Both the position numbers and the translations under genes were made by a program. A stretch of 9,813 bases of DNA from Nitrospirales bacterium (lineage in GTDB: Bacteria; Nitrospirota; Nitrospiria; Nitrospirales; UBA8639), in assembly GCA_013817135.1 (NCBI GenBank), contig JACDDF010000043.1, positions 1-9,813 on the forward strand. Direction: 5' to 3'. Positions 1 through 6,368 of this stretch are shown here, in pieces; the stretch's first letter is position 1, and each line of letters starts with the position of its first letter. Below the pieces are notes generated by a model. That model had not been told where the DNA came from and did not search any database. It saw only the letters and a list, made by a program, of their open reading frames with translations.

Positions 1-354
1 TTTGTTGAACCGACCGTCTTGGTCAATACCAATTCAACCATGAAGGTTATTCAAGAAGAAATTTTTGGCCCTGTGGTTTGTGCTGAACCCTTCACAAATG
101 TGGAAGATGTAATCGCCAAGGCCAATGATAATATCTATGGATTGGCGGCAGCGGTATGGACTAAAGATTTGGGTAAGGGGCATCGCATTGCAGCGCAATT
201 ACGGGCTGGAACGGTTTGGATTAACTGTCATAACGTTTTTGATGCCTCACTTCCTTTTGGTGGGTACAAACAATCCGGCTGGGGACGCGAAATGGGCCAC
301 GAGGCATTGAATCTCTATACGGAAGTGAAGTCCGTCTGTGCCAAACTTGCATGA
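1..354 (+). CDS. Aldehyde dehydrogenase, C-terminal part (5' end outside window)
   Basis: The reading frame is open from base 1 and ends at TGA 352-354, giving the last 117 residues of an NAD(P)-dependent aldehyde dehydrogenase, which oxidises an aldehyde to a carboxylic acid. Visible family landmarks are EEIFGPVV near residues 19-26 of the fragment, whose Glu-Phe contacts the nicotinamide ribose in this superfamily, and the C-terminal block PFGGYKQSGWGREMG followed by LYTEVKSV, the usual oligomerisation tail. The catalytic Cys and Glu lie upstream of the window. The ending resembles class 1/2, betaine- or phenylacetaldehyde-type enzymes, but the substrate cannot be told from this part. A TTG at 19 and an ATG at 40 lie inside the frame and are not real starts, because the in-frame sequence before them (FVEPTV) is conserved family sequence. 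It converges on the minus-strand genes. Confidence 0.93.
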   Translation, partial: FVEPTVLVNTNSTMKVIQEEIFGPVVCAEPFTNVEDVIAKANDNIYGLAAAVWTKDLGKGHRIAAQLRAGTVWINCHNVFDASLPFGGYKQSGWGREMGHEALNLYTEVKSVCAKLA

Positions 355-769
355 AAAATGACAAAATAATACGTTTAAATTTCAGGCGAGTAATTACCAA
401 AACATTTGAGAAATATACTGCTTGAAAAATTGCGATTAATGCCGGAATGAGGGGGTGAATTATAGCGGAAGGATTAGTTTGAGCCTTGATCGCCCCTGGA
501 AAAGACGAAAGAGGAACATAAAGTGCTAATAAGCATTTGGCAAGGCATTTGAGCCTTCACCATCTGTTGGGGGCCTACCGATTGTTTTCTCAGGGCGCCC
601 GTTTACGGCCAAGAGCCCTTGAGAAGTTTTCTGTGACAAATGAAGAAAAATAAAAAATGGTAAATTACGACAATTGGTTTTGTTAATGCTCCTAGCTGTT
701 TTACAGCGTGTATTGGTTGGATATGATTGGAAATGAATAAATCCTCAACACAGAGGAGAGTAGCTCGCT
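355..769. other. Gene-free stretch between convergent genes, with small hairpins
   Basis: These 415 bases separate the end of the aldehyde dehydrogenase from the end of the small minus-strand gene. I see no credible gene on either strand. Short inverted repeats are present: arms 521-527/532-538 around a four-base AATA loop (seven pairs, one a G-T), AAGGC/GCCTT at 542-557, the palindrome GGGCGCCC at 593-600, and GCTGT/ACAGC at 695-707. None is followed by a clear T run in the plus direction, so I do not call a terminator for the aldehyde dehydrogenase. The ten-base word TTTGAGCCTT occurs twice, at 478-487 and 548-557. An A-rich run at 640-657 reads as T-rich on the minus strand but has only a three-pair stem before it. 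Confidence 0.6.
731..757 (-). terminator. Possible weak intrinsic terminator after the small acidic gene
   Basis: On the minus strand, 13 bases after the TAG stop at 770-772, there is a five-pair stem TCCTC/GAGGA (757-753 and 746-742) with a six-base loop TGTGTT, followed directly by the T-rich tail TTTATTCATTT. Position and tail fit a Rho-independent terminator, but the stem is short, so the call is tentative. Confidence 0.35.
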
Positions 770-1006
770 CTATTCGTCATCCTCTTCTTCGTCTTCGGCG
801 TCGATGGCGGCTTGGCGCATCTGTTCCTCCATGGCATTGTGGATGAGCATCCTCATAAACATGGAAATCACCGAGCCTTTTTCAAGAGTCCCACCTGGAG
901 GAATGGCGATTTTTCCTTCTTCCACCATTCTGTCCAACCATTTCTTCTGATCGGGGGTCACATGAATCGGAATTTCCAAGAGGGGAATCTTTCCAAACAT
1001 ATCCAT
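770..1006 (-). CDS. Small acidic-tailed hypothetical protein, possibly ribbon-helix-helix-like
   Basis: Encodes 78 residues from ATG at 1006 to TAG at 770. This start is chosen because AAGGAG lies nine bases upstream; a longer frame opening with TTG at 1030 would place that Shine-Dalgarno inside the coding region. I do not recognise the family. The predicted layout is a short strand-like stretch (EIPIHVTPDQ, about residues 11-20), a helix (KKWLDRMVEEGK), a turn rich in Gly and Pro (about 34-44), a Met-rich second helix (about 45-65), and an acidic tail AEDEEEDDE. The strand-helix-helix order recalls ribbon-helix-helix DNA-binding proteins, but the Gly/Pro insert between the helices is unusual and the idea is only an inference. 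No signal peptide or membrane segment is seen. It stands alone, downstream of dapB in the same direction, 359 bases away. Confidence 0.7.
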   Translation of the reverse strand: MDMFGKIPLLEIPIHVTPDQKKWLDRMVEEGKIAIPPGGTLEKGSVISMFMRMLIHNAMEEQMRQAAIDAEDEEEDDE

Positions 1007-1015
1007 GAAAATGGT

Positions 1016-1021
1016 CTCCTT
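1016..1021 (-). promoter_or_regulatory. Shine-Dalgarno AAGGAG that sets the start of the small acidic gene
   Basis: AAGGAG on the minus strand, with nine bases to the ATG at 1006. It is the best ribosome binding site in the window and argues for the 78-residue product rather than the longer TTG-started reading. Confidence 0.75.
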
Positions 1022-1318
1022 ATGATTCAAAAAATCTAATGAAATGTCTTACTCGTCTTCCCTGGTTGTCCTGAGCTTTTAGAGAATCCAGGGGGTTAGC
1101 GTTGAGAATTCAAATCGGGCACAACCCTTCCTCGATAAGACCATGTGCTCTTTGACTTTGTCAATGAAAGAATCTGGTATCGGTCAGTTTAGGGCAAGCG
1201 CTTTGGGCTTCGATGAGGAGCGTCTGGTTGATCGACTTGGGGACATCGTGAAAGGTGAGGAGGGGGCAAACACCATTATTGTTGAGAGAAAACGATGGAT
1301 AAATAGGGTGTGGAGATG

Positions 1319-1342
1319 GATGTCGGATTTCCTGTCCGCATC
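1319..1342. repeat. Imperfect hairpin downstream of dapB
   Basis: Arms GATG-T-CGGA and TCCGCATC can pair over eight positions with one bulged base and a seven-base loop. It lies 24 bases past the dapB stop. No T run follows on either strand, so it is not a classical intrinsic terminator; it could be a 3'-end stabilising structure of the long transcript, or chance. Confidence 0.35.
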
Positions 1343-1365
1343 ACTGAAAAATTAAGGAAGTTGGT

Positions 1366-2169
1366 TTAAGATAAGCCTAAGACGTCGGCCATGGAATAAA
1401 GACCAGGCGGTTTATTGGCCACCCATTCCGCCGCGCGGAGCGCGCCTTGGGCAAAGGTATCACGAGTGTGGGCTCGGTGGGTGATTTCAATGCGTTCTCC
1501 CGGTCCACCCAATAAAATGGTGTGATCGCCAACGATATCTCCTGCGCGGATGGTTTGCATCCCAATTTCACGGGTTTTGCGTTCGCCGGTGATACCATGC
1601 CGTGTATAGACGCCTACTTCTTGTAAATCCCATTCCATCCCTTCCGCTAAAGCCTCAGCTAGTTTCAGAGCGGTTCCGCTTGGGGCGTCCTTTTTTTTAT
1701 TGTGATGGGCTTCGATCACTTCAATGTTGTATTGCTCTCCTAAAGACCTGGCGATTTTCCCGACGGTGCTGAGGAGCACATTAATGCCTACACTCATGTT
1801 GGGGGAAAACACACAGGGGATTTTGAGAGCAAGCATTTTGAGTTTGGCCAATTCTTGTTCAGAAAAACCTGTGGTTCCAATGACCATAGATTTGGCGGCA
1901 TTGACAATGTGTTGGAGATTGACCAGACAAGATGAAGGAGCCGTGAAGTCGATCACCACATCCCCTTGAGAGAGACAGGCCTGTAGATCATCGGTGATCG
2001 GAATATTGACTCGCCCGATTTGAGAGACTTCGCCTGCATCTTTCCCAATAGCTGGATGTCCTTTTACTTCGACGGCGCCGGTGAGTTGTAGCCCAGGGGT
2101 GTCTTGAGTCAATGCGATTAACCGCATGCCCATTCGGCCGGCCGCGCCTGTAATGATTGTTCGAATCAT
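1366..2169 (-). CDS. dapB: 4-hydroxy-tetrahydrodipicolinate reductase
   Basis: A 267-residue cytoplasmic enzyme that reduces the DapA product to tetrahydrodipicolinate with NAD(P)H, in the diaminopimelate/lysine pathway. The N-terminal Rossmann domain shows the nucleotide loop GAAGRMG at residues 8-14 and GTTG at 98-101. SPNMSVGIN follows at about 122-130. The catalytic block EAHHNKKKDAPSGTA begins at 153; His155, His156 and Lys159 correspond to E. coli His159, His160 and Lys163. Length is close to the usual 265-275. The ATG at 2169 is 13 bases after the dapA stop; the Shine-Dalgarno TGAGGA (2180-2185) includes the dapA stop codon, so the two genes are probably translationally coupled. It is the last gene of the cluster; no clear intrinsic terminator follows. 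Confidence 0.97.
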   Translation of the reverse strand: MIRTIITGAAGRMGMRLIALTQDTPGLQLTGAVEVKGHPAIGKDAGEVSQIGRVNIPITDDLQACLSQGDVVIDFTAPSSCLVNLQHIVNAAKSMVIGTTGFSEQELAKLKMLALKIPCVFSPNMSVGINVLLSTVGKIARSLGEQYNIEVIEAHHNKKKDAPSGTALKLAEALAEGMEWDLQEVGVYTRHGITGERKTREIGMQTIRAGDIVGDHTILLGGPGERIEITHRAHTRDTFAQGALRAAEWVANKPPGLYSMADVLGLS

Positions 2170-2182
2170 GTGTTCTTTTTCC

Positions 2183-3055
2183 TCAGAGCACTCCGGCTTG
2201 TTTTAAGGCTTCCTGGAGTGCTGGTCGAAATTCAGGGGAAAGCGGGGTAAGTGGCAGCCGAACCTCTTCTGACATGATTCCCATCATGGCTAGCGCCGCT
2301 TTCACTGGAATAGGGTTAGTCTCCAAAAATAATGCCCCAAATAAGGGAGAGAGTTTGTAGTGAAAGAGCCGGGCATTTTCGTAGTCACCTTTTAGTGCGG
2401 CGTTGACCATGTTGGCCATAGCGGTCGGGGCAACGTTCGCGGTGACGGTGATCACGCCTTTTCCACCAAGGACCATCATGGGGAGTGTTAAGGGATCATC
2501 TCCGGAGAGCACAAGGAAGTCAGGGCGGGATCGTTGTATGATTTCGGATACTTGTTGGAGCGATCCACTGCCTTCCTTGATACCTACAATATTTGGGATC
2601 TCTGACAGACGGCTCACTGTGGCCGGCAACATGTTGATGCTGGTCCGCCCTGGAATATTATAGAGGATCTGGGGTAAGTCCACGGCTTTGGCGATAGCTG
2701 CAAAATGACGATAGAGCCCTTCCTGGGTGGGTTTATTGTAATACGGAGTGATGAGCAATGCCGCATCGGCACCGACGGCTTTTGCGTGTTTGGTAAAGGT
2801 AATCGCTTCATCGGTTGAGTTCGAGCCTGTTCCGGCAATTACAGGCACCCGCTTATTTACTACTTCGACGGTGACCGATACGACCCGTTCATGCTCTTCA
2901 GGAGTCAGAGTGGCTGATTCGCCGGTTGTCCCACAAGGCACAATGCCATGGGTCCCTGAAGCAATTTGAGATTCTATGAGGTCGGCCATGGCCTTTTCAT
3001 CAAATTTTCCCTTAGAAAATGGGGTGACAATAGCGACTAACGAACCGCTGAACAT
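2183..3055 (-). CDS. dapA: 4-hydroxy-tetrahydrodipicolinate synthase
   Basis: Condenses pyruvate with aspartate semialdehyde, the first committed step to diaminopimelate and lysine. The protein is 290 residues (E. coli 292), a class I aldolase TIM barrel. Thr43 and Thr44 sit in CGTTGES, Tyr132 in LYNIPGRTS, Arg137 follows in the same block, and the Schiff-base lysine is Lys160 in GIKEGSG; these match E. coli Thr44/45, Tyr133, Arg138 and Lys161. I choose the ATG at 3055, giving MFSGSLVAIVTPF, because GAGG lies eight bases upstream and family members begin there. An in-frame ATG at 3097 would add 14 residues with no Shine-Dalgarno. A 97-base gap separates it from lysA; I saw no strong promoter in it. 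Confidence 0.97.
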   Translation of the reverse strand: MFSGSLVAIVTPFSKGKFDEKAMADLIESQIASGTHGIVPCGTTGESATLTPEEHERVVSVTVEVVNKRVPVIAGTGSNSTDEAITFTKHAKAVGADAALLITPYYNKPTQEGLYRHFAAIAKAVDLPQILYNIPGRTSINMLPATVSRLSEIPNIVGIKEGSGSLQQVSEIIQRSRPDFLVLSGDDPLTLPMMVLGGKGVITVTANVAPTAMANMVNAALKGDYENARLFHYKLSPLFGALFLETNPIPVKAALAMMGIMSEEVRLPLTPLSPEFRPALQEALKQAGVL

Positions 3056-3063
3056 AATGATGG

Positions 3064-3067
3064 CCTC
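3064..3067 (-). promoter_or_regulatory. Shine-Dalgarno deciding the dapA start
   Basis: GAGG on the minus strand, eight bases before the ATG at 3055. It lies inside the 14-codon extension that a start at 3097 would create, and so favours the shorter DapA. Confidence 0.65.
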
Positions 3068-3152
3068 AATATCTGGTGTAGTGAATTTGGGGTTCATTAA
3101 CTAGAAAAACCAAGAACGCTTTGGCGAATCAACACAAGATGAGATCGAAAAG

Positions 3153-4415
3153 TTAATTCCAGAAGGCATCTGAAATGGATTCACCTCGGATCAGGTCCTC
3201 GTAGCTTTCTCGCTTTCGAATGACCGTGATGTCCTTCCCTTTAACGAGTATCTCGGGAACGCGCGGCCGGGAGTTATAATTTGAGGCCATAGTGAAACCA
3301 TACGCTCCTGCACTCATGACGGCAAGGAGATCTCCGGGTTGAGATTGGGGCATTTTTCGATCTTTTGCTAAAAAGTCTCCTGATTCGCAAATGGGTCCCA
3401 CGACATCAACGGTGTTGACCACGGACGACTCTTTCTTTAATACCGGCTGAATATCGTGGTGGGCATCATATAAGCTTGGTCGTAAGAGATCATTCATCGC
3501 GGCATCGACAATGACGAAATGCTTATCCGCGCTTTCTTTGTTATACAGCACCTTGGTCACCAATATGCCCGCGTTCCCTACGATGGATCGGCCCGGCTCC
3601 ATAATGATTTTGCATGAGACGGATTGAAGCAACGGGGAAATGGCCGCAGCCAGTTCTTTTGGATGAGGAGGCGTTTCGTCCGAGTAGGTGATGCCTAGTC
3701 CCCCGCCTATGTTGAGGTATTGAATCTGGAGGCCCTTAGCTTGGAGCGTCTGAATTAAAGTAATAGCCTTTTTTAAGGCATCCACAAATGGGGTGATCTG
3801 GGTTAATTGTGAGCCAATGTGTGAGTGCACGCCGACGACCTCAATATGAGGAAGGCTTTCTGCTACGTCAAATTCGGCAAGAGCCCGGTCTGCGCCAATT
3901 CCAAATTTACTTTTCTTTAGTCCGGTAGAAATATACGGATGGGTTTGGGGATCAATATCCGGATTGATGCGCAACGCCACTTTGGCGCGCAGACCCATGG
4001 TGCCGGCTACCTCATTGATCTGTTGCAGTTCACCGGGAGATTCAACATTGAACATTAGGATTTCCGATTGCAATGCATATCGAATTTCTTCCTTAGATTT
4101 GCCGACCCCGGCAAAGACGATTTTGTTGGGTGCCATTCCGGCTGTTAATGCGCGAAAGAGTTCTCCTCCCGACACGATGTCCGCGCCACTCCCTTCCTTA
4201 GCGAGAAGTCGCAGGACGGTCAGGTTCGAATTCGATTTCATTGCAAAGGCCACGATATGCGGAATGGCCTTAAAAGCCTGATCAAAAGCCTGAAAATGTC
4301 GAATCAAGGTCCGGTGGCTATAAATGTAACATGGAGTGCCGACCTGTTCAGTAATTTGGCGAATAGGGGCCTCTTCACAAAATAATTCGTCCCCTTGGTA
4401 GTGAAAATCATGCAT
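3153..4415 (-). CDS. lysA: Diaminopimelate decarboxylase
   Basis: A 420-residue PLP enzyme of the alanine-racemase-like fold III family that decarboxylates meso-diaminopimelate to L-lysine. The PLP lysine is Lys60 in AMKSNSN. HSHIGSQ lies at about 197-203, the phosphate-binding GGGLG at 237-241, EPGRSIVGNAG at 273-283, the active-site CESGD at 343-347 and GAYGFTMASNYNSRPRP-like sequence near 370-386, with Tyr372 in the second active-site contribution. The start ATG at 4415 is chosen over an in-frame ATG 18 codons upstream because TGAGGA (4424-4429) is well placed before it and the family usually begins near MHDFHYQGDEL. Its start overlaps the end of the radical SAM gene by eight bases, so coupled translation is likely. 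Confidence 0.96.
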   Translation of the reverse strand: MHDFHYQGDELFCEEAPIRQITEQVGTPCYIYSHRTLIRHFQAFDQAFKAIPHIVAFAMKSNSNLTVLRLLAKEGSGADIVSGGELFRALTAGMAPNKIVFAGVGKSKEEIRYALQSEILMFNVESPGELQQINEVAGTMGLRAKVALRINPDIDPQTHPYISTGLKKSKFGIGADRALAEFDVAESLPHIEVVGVHSHIGSQLTQITPFVDALKKAITLIQTLQAKGLQIQYLNIGGGLGITYSDETPPHPKELAAAISPLLQSVSCKIIMEPGRSIVGNAGILVTKVLYNKESADKHFVIVDAAMNDLLRPSLYDAHHDIQPVLKKESSVVNTVDVVGPICESGDFLAKDRKMPQSQPGDLLAVMSAGAYGFTMASNYNSRPRVPEILVKGKDITVIRKRESYEDLIRGESISDAFWN

Positions 4416-5859
4416 GCTGGATATCCTCATCAAATAAGTCCAAATGATCGAAAGCGATTTCTGAAACAATTGATTGAAAGGCTTTTGTTAAGTTTCTATA
4501 CCGTAACTTCGTGTGGGGGGAGATGGCCTGGAGAATTTCTCCATCCAATAACGTGTAAATAGCTTTTGGGGTCGCGTGTTTTAGGTTCTCAAAGTTAACC
4601 ACGATATCCATTTTGGCCGCCCGCCCAGCCTGTTGAATCCGTTTCAGTAGTTCCTTGGCGTTCAGGTGGTCTAAGGTTCCCTCCAGGTCAATGAACAAGG
4701 CGGCAAAGGCATCGTGGCGACGAGCTTTCATTTTCAGGTAAAGCTCCTGGGGTTTGGAGCCAGGAGATGGTTGGGGGTGGAGAGCGTTAGGAATGAGTTG
4801 TTGTGTTTCGGAGGTGGGCAGTTTGACTTGCAGGTTTTTTAAGACCTTAGCCAAAGGGGAAAGAGCGCCTTTGGGTGTGGTGCGGTATATCAATTTTCGA
4901 AATTCCCAATTCATTTCAAGCCTGGGAATCAGCCGTTGGCGGGTATGCCCCATGCGATTCCAGATGCAGGGCCAGGAATAAAACTGGTGGTTGGCCCAGA
5001 AAAACCCTTCCTGTAATTGCTCGGCTGACATGCGCTTGGGTGTGTATACCACATGTTTCCCGTCATATTTGGACCAGTCCTGATCAATGATCCGGTCTTC
5101 TCGCTTGAGGCGTTCGAACAAGGCCGTTCCCGGAAGTGGCGTCAACACATTAAAGTAGGCCAATTCGACTTTGTTTCGTGTCAAAAATTCCACTGCGGTC
5201 TCAAATACGGATTCGTCATCATTGTCAAATCCAAACACGATCCCGGGGTTCACCATGATGCCATGGTCATGAAACATTTTAATTTGGTTTCCAAATTTCT
5301 GCACCTGATTGAATCCTTTGTTGGTTTCATCAAGCGAATCTTCCGACAACGATTCCATCCCGACAAAAACCGATACGCAACCACTATCGGCGGCCAATTT
5401 GACCATTTCAGGATCATCGCCAAGAAAGAGAGTGGATTGACAGCCCCATTCTATATTGAGAGATTTCAGGGATTGCCATAACTCACGGCAATAGGCTCGA
5501 TGACTGTTATGCAGGTCATCAACAAAAGCCACAATCGATCCTTCTTCCAGCCCTACCCAAATTTTCAGGGAGGTCGTTAAGGCATGAAACAGTGATCCGT
5601 GAGTCATACGTTCGATAATGTCTGAACGCAGCCACTCTTTAGCTCGTTGCAGCTCTTGGATGACTTCGGGAACGGGTCGGCGTCGAGTGGTTTTGCCATT
5701 AAATGGTGAAACGCTGCAAAACTCACAATCAAAATGACATCCTCGCGTCGTGAAGGTGCACAGCCTGGTCATATAAGAATCAGGGCTGAGCAATTCAATA
5801 CGCGGTGGTTTGTAGTTACTCAAGGTTGGAAATTGGTCCATCCGGTAGATTTGTTTCAA
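4408..5859 (-). CDS. C-terminal fragment: radical SAM core plus STAS-like domain
   Basis: This frame opens with TTG at 5859 and reads 483 residues. The 4Fe-4S motif is RGCHFDCEFC, with Cys41, Cys45 and Cys48 of the fragment. FVDDLHNSHRAY, EWGCQSTLF and GMESLSEDSL follow, which are typical of B12-dependent radical SAM proteins. About 25-30 residues (roughly fragment 79-108) are inserted before FVDD relative to my memory of the family. The last 100 residues, from AALFIDLEGTLDHLNAKEL to the end, resemble a STAS domain. The TTG overlaps the stop of the upstream frame as TTGA, with GAGG eight bases upstream, so reinitiation is conceivable, although most likely this is one broken gene. Confidence 0.7.
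   Translation of the reverse strand: MKQIYRMDQFPTLSNYKPPRIELLSPDSYMTRLCTFTTRGCHFDCEFCSVSPFNGKTTRRRPVPEVIQELQRAKEWLRSDIIERMTHGSLFHALTTSLKIWVGLEEGSIVAFVDDLHNSHRAYCRELWQSLKSLNIEWGCQSTLFLGDDPEMVKLAADSGCVSVFVGMESLSEDSLDETNKGFNQVQKFGNQIKMFHDHGIMVNPGIVFGFDNDDESVFETAVEFLTRNKVELAYFNVLTPLPGTALFERLKREDRIIDQDWSKYDGKHVVYTPKRMSAEQLQEGFFWANHQFYSWPCIWNRMGHTRQRLIPRLEMNWEFRKLIYRTTPKGALSPLAKVLKNLQVKLPTSETQQLIPNALHPQPSPGSKPQELYLKMKARRHDAFAALFIDLEGTLDHLNAKELLKRIQQAGRAAKMDIVVNFENLKHATPKAIYTLLDGEILQAISPHTKLRYRNLTKAFQSIVSEIAFDHLDLFDEDIQHA
4424..4429 (-). promoter_or_regulatory. Shine-Dalgarno of lysA inside the upstream radical SAM gene
   Basis: TGAGGA on the minus strand, eight bases before the lysA ATG at 4415. 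It sits within the last codons of the preceding gene and excludes the longer lysA reading. Confidence 0.65.
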
Positions 5860-6281
5860 GGTCCCGGCCTCGATGTCCGTGATGACTTGAGGCCAAAGGT
5901 CTTCGGCTTCCCCGCAATGGCATCACAATGACGAAGGGCTTCATCTGGGCAATAGGTGGGGTACACACCTCCGAGAATGACCCGTTTCCCACGTCGACGA
6001 AATTCATCGGCGATTTTATAAGCCCTCGGGGCATAACACGTCATGATGGATACTCCAACCGCATCACAGGGAGTCTCAAAATTGATATCCCTAACCGCTT
6101 CGTCCACGATTTCGACATCCCATGTTGTCGGAGTATAGGCTGCAATCGCTGGTAGGCTGAGTTTTGGAAACCAGATCGACCGGCGTTCGCTCGCGGTCAT
6201 GCGATAGGGATTATTTCGTGGATAGGGATCAAGCAACAGAAGTTTGGGACGAATTTCACCGTGAGGGAGAGAGGTATCCAT
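5856..6281 (-). CDS. N-terminal fragment: B12-binding domain of the split radical SAM protein
   Basis: As read, this frame gives 141 residues, ending at TGA 5856-5858. The first 123 follow the family: a strand KLLLLDPYPR near the N-terminus, then KLSLPAIAAYTP, a strand-turn VEIVDEAV, and GVSIMTCYAPRA followed by RVILGGVYPT, a Rossmann-like pattern typical of the cobalamin-binding half of radical SAM enzymes. The classical DxHxxG of B12 mutases is absent, as in many of these enzymes. The last 18 residues after CDAIA are out of frame and probably not native. The start ATG at 6281 is set by GGAGGA at 6290-6295; a TTG six codons earlier would lie before that site. Confidence 0.7.
   Translation of the reverse strand: MDTSLPHGEIRPKLLLLDPYPRNNPYRMTASERRSIWFPKLSLPAIAAYTPTTWDVEIVDEAVRDINFETPCDAVGVSIMTCYAPRAYKIADEFRRRGKRVILGGVYPTYCPDEALRHCDAIAGKPKTFGLKSSRTSRPGP
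5910..5913 (-). other. Frameshift site in a short G run
   Basis: On the minus strand the sequence reads GCGGGGAAGCC. With five G instead of four the codons become GCG GGG GAA GCC, which restores the reading frame into GEAEDLWPQV and onward. The frame changes here and nowhere else I could find in the gene. Confidence 0.75.
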
Positions 6282-6289
6282 TATTTTTA

Positions 6290-6295
6290 TCCTCC
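6290..6295 (-). promoter_or_regulatory. Shine-Dalgarno of the B12/radical SAM gene
   Basis: GGAGGA on the minus strand, eight bases before the ATG at 6281. It sets that start against the in-frame TTG at 6299. Confidence 0.65.
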
Positions 6296-6327
6296 ACAAA
6301 CAGATGGATAGGCTGTGGGGGGCTTCT

Positions 6328-6357
6328 ATTGTACTCTGCGAGGTTCTCCCTGGACAA
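6328..6357 (-). promoter_or_regulatory. Possible internal sigma70-type promoter
   Basis: In the 87-base gap before the B12/radical SAM gene the minus strand carries TTGTCC (6357-6352), an 18-base spacer and TACAAT (6333-6328). That is four of six and five of six matches to the -35 and -10 consensus. It would give a leader of about 40 bases and could drive the radical SAM-lysA-dapA-dapB part separately from the arg genes. A match of this quality can occur by chance. Confidence 0.3.
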
Positions 6358-6368
6358 ATCCCTGCATA

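Larger units (their letters stand above)
1007..1365. other. Stretch without a convincing gene between dapB end and the small acidic gene
   Basis: This is the upstream region of the small acidic gene and the downstream region of the arg-dap cluster. It holds a perfect six-base inverted repeat CCCTGG/CCAGGG at 1060-1065 and 1088-1093, which lies 54-87 bases before the small gene's ATG. It also holds an imperfect hairpin at 1319-1342, close to the end of dapB. I could not find a good -35/-10 pair for the small gene. A 70-codon plus-strand frame at 1143-1355 has no Shine-Dalgarno and no recognisable family, so I do not count it as a gene. Confidence 0.5.
4408..6281 (-). pseudogene. B12-binding radical SAM protein with STAS-like tail, split by a -1 frameshift
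   Basis: Two abutting frames are halves of one gene. Adding one base in the GGGG run at 5913-5910 joins them into a 624-residue protein in which ...CDAIA continues as GEAEDLWP, the usual GE(x)E junction of this family. Domains in the joined product: Rossmann-like B12-binding domain about 10-130, radical SAM domain about 170-400 with CxxxCxxC at Cys182, Cys186 and Cys189, a region like that following the radical SAM core in B12-binding/DUF4070-type proteins about 400-480, a Pro/Ser-rich linker, and a STAS-like domain about 526-616. The start ATG at 6281 has GGAGGA eight bases upstream. The substrate is unknown. The break may be a real mutation, an assembly error, or a genuine split into two coupled genes; the rest of both halves looks intact, which favours error or a recent event. 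Confidence 0.75.

Noticed and set aside
478..557. Repeated ten-base word TTTGAGCCTT as part of an array or attachment site
   Set aside because: Only two copies, with no repeat-spacer regularity and no integrase, tRNA or mobile gene nearby.
640..657. T-rich run on the minus strand as a terminator
   Set aside because: Only a three-pair stem precedes it, and the five-pair GCTGT/ACAGC hairpin is about 40 bases too far upstream.
812..1039. 75-codon plus-strand frame opposite the small acidic gene
   Set aside because: It is the antisense shadow of the minus-strand gene, which has the better ribosome binding site and more protein-like composition; this reading is unusually rich in His and Phe and has no site for ribosome binding.
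1143..1355. 70-codon plus-strand frame ending 11 bases before the dapB end
   Set aside because: No Shine-Dalgarno before the ATG, no recognisable family and no domain pattern; a frame of this length is expected by chance at this base composition.
3056..3152. Promoter in the gap between lysA and dapA
   Set aside because: TTGATT and TAGTTA-like words are present, but with spacing of about 23 bases; no acceptable -35/-10 pair.
5053..5481. 142-codon plus-strand frame
   Set aside because: It lies wholly opposite the radical SAM domain, whose conserved motifs prove the minus-strand reading.
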